Assembly (NCBI GenBank): GCA_900546105.1
Contig: URBP01000108.1
Span: forward strand, 1 to 5,243
Direction of reading: 5' to 3'
DNA length: 5,243 bases
Source of the DNA: an uncultured Collinsella sp.
GTDB taxonomy: Bacteria > Actinomycetota > Coriobacteriia > Coriobacteriales > Coriobacteriaceae
In this document: one piece after another, positions 4,929 to 5,243 of the stretch
Layout: every line of letters starts with the position of its first letter
How positions within the stretch are numbered: position 1 is the first letter of the stretch
Position numbers and translations under genes: made by a program
The notes under the pieces: generated by a model
Databases searched by the model: none
The model's input: only the letters and a program-made list of their open reading frames with translations
What the model was told of the DNA's origin: nothing

Positions 4929-5243
4929 TCAGCCCGGCAGCGTGTAGGCGCAAGTTGAGCGGCGTGCGGAACCCAGGAGCGCTGCTCCCAGCAGGAATAG
5001 CGCTAAGGAGACTGCGATCCAGTTGACGTCGGTGGTCTTGGGGAGCGTGGCGGCGGCGCTGGCAGCCTTGGCCTTGGATGGCTTGGACGCCGTGGCCTTG
5101 GTCACTGTCGCTTTGGTTGTCGTGGTTATCCTGGGCGTCGTGCTCGCCGGCTTCAGCGCGGGATCCGTCGCGGGCCCGGCACCGGGCTGCCCAGTGGCAG
5201 GACCGGCACCGCCGGCCGGCTCGCCCGTGCCACCGGGCGCCTC
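4929..5243 (-). CDS. C-terminal part of a cell-wall-anchored surface protein (sortase-type signal), partial
   Basis: Only the last 104 residues lie in the window; the 5' part is beyond its right edge. The visible part starts with a Gly/Pro/Ala-rich tract containing GAGPAT-like repeats (12-27). A Thr/Lys/Ala-rich, positively charged linker with TKAT repeats (33-65) follows, typical of a wall-spanning stalk. It ends with a sorting-signal layout: LPKTTD (67-72), a hydrophobic helix NWIAVSLALFLLGAALLG (74-91), and an arginine pair (94-95) in a short tail. In sortase substrates the motif is normally LPxTG; here the glycine is threonine (codon ACC). Either a variant sortase accepts it, or the protein stays in the membrane. 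The function of the missing N-terminal part cannot be told. An intrinsic terminator follows about 100 nt downstream. Confidence 0.85.
   Translation of the reverse strand, partial: EAPGGTGEPAGGAGPATGQPGAGPATDPALKPASTTPRITTTTKATVTKATASKPSKAKAASAAATLPKTTDVNWIAVSLALFLLGAALLGSARRSTCAYTLPG
5162..5210 (-). repeat. Degenerate GAGPAT tandem repeat in the surface-protein stalk
   Basis: Two copies of the hexapeptide GAGPAT (residues 12-17 and 21-26, counted from the window edge) are coded by GGTGCCGGTCCTGCCACT and GGTGCCGGGCCCGCGACG. They are separated by GQP. The third-position differences show an older repeat rather than a recent slip. More copies may lie outside the window. Confidence 0.5.

Noticed and set aside
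4699..4953. Minus-strand open frame of 84 codons between the surface-protein and ATPase genes
   Set aside because: It overlaps the surface-protein end out of frame and runs through the terminator, the palindrome and the predicted promoter. The translation resembles no protein family.

Overview
The window looks like a chromosomal stretch of a GC-rich Gram-positive bacterium. I would guess the class Coriobacteriia (Collinsella/Olsenella-like). The grounds are the GC-rich coding sequence, a tRNA with an encoded CCA end, and a C-terminal cell-wall sorting signal of the LPxT type. The taxon is inferred from these traits and is not proven by a marker gene.

Layout, left to right. (1) A complete tRNA-Val(CAC) lies on the minus strand with its own U-tailed terminator at the window edge. 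(2) Upstream of it on the same strand is a stand-alone DUF3825 protein. (3) A 260-bp divergent intergenic region contains a perfect 22-bp-arm inverted repeat and, less certainly, a fragmentary reading frame. (4) On the plus strand is a 441-residue AlbA_2 / HATPase_c_4 / winged-helix protein of the 'putative transcriptional regulator' type. (5) Converging on it from the minus strand is a tightly overlapping two-gene operon, an AAA15-type ATPase followed by a small protein with a Toprim-like acidic signature. (6) Upstream of that operon are a predicted promoter, a short palindrome and an intrinsic terminator. The terminator closes the transcript of (7), a surface protein of which only the last 104 residues are inside the window.

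How the parts work together. The ATPase/Toprim-like pair has the architecture of several anti-phage or abortive-infection systems, such as OLD/Gabija-like, PARIS AriA-AriB and AbiL. In those systems an SMC/ABC-like ATPase senses or scaffolds and a Toprim nuclease acts as effector. I cannot assign it to a named system from sequence alone. The AlbA_2 protein carries a C-terminal wHTH and lies 32 bp from a long palindrome, which suggests autoregulation. DUF3825 has no known function. Three accessory-type modules sit between a tRNA and a surface-protein gene, so the region looks like a small defence or accessory cluster. The ATPase/Toprim-like genes also look less GC-rich than the DUF3825 gene, which would fit horizontal acquisition.
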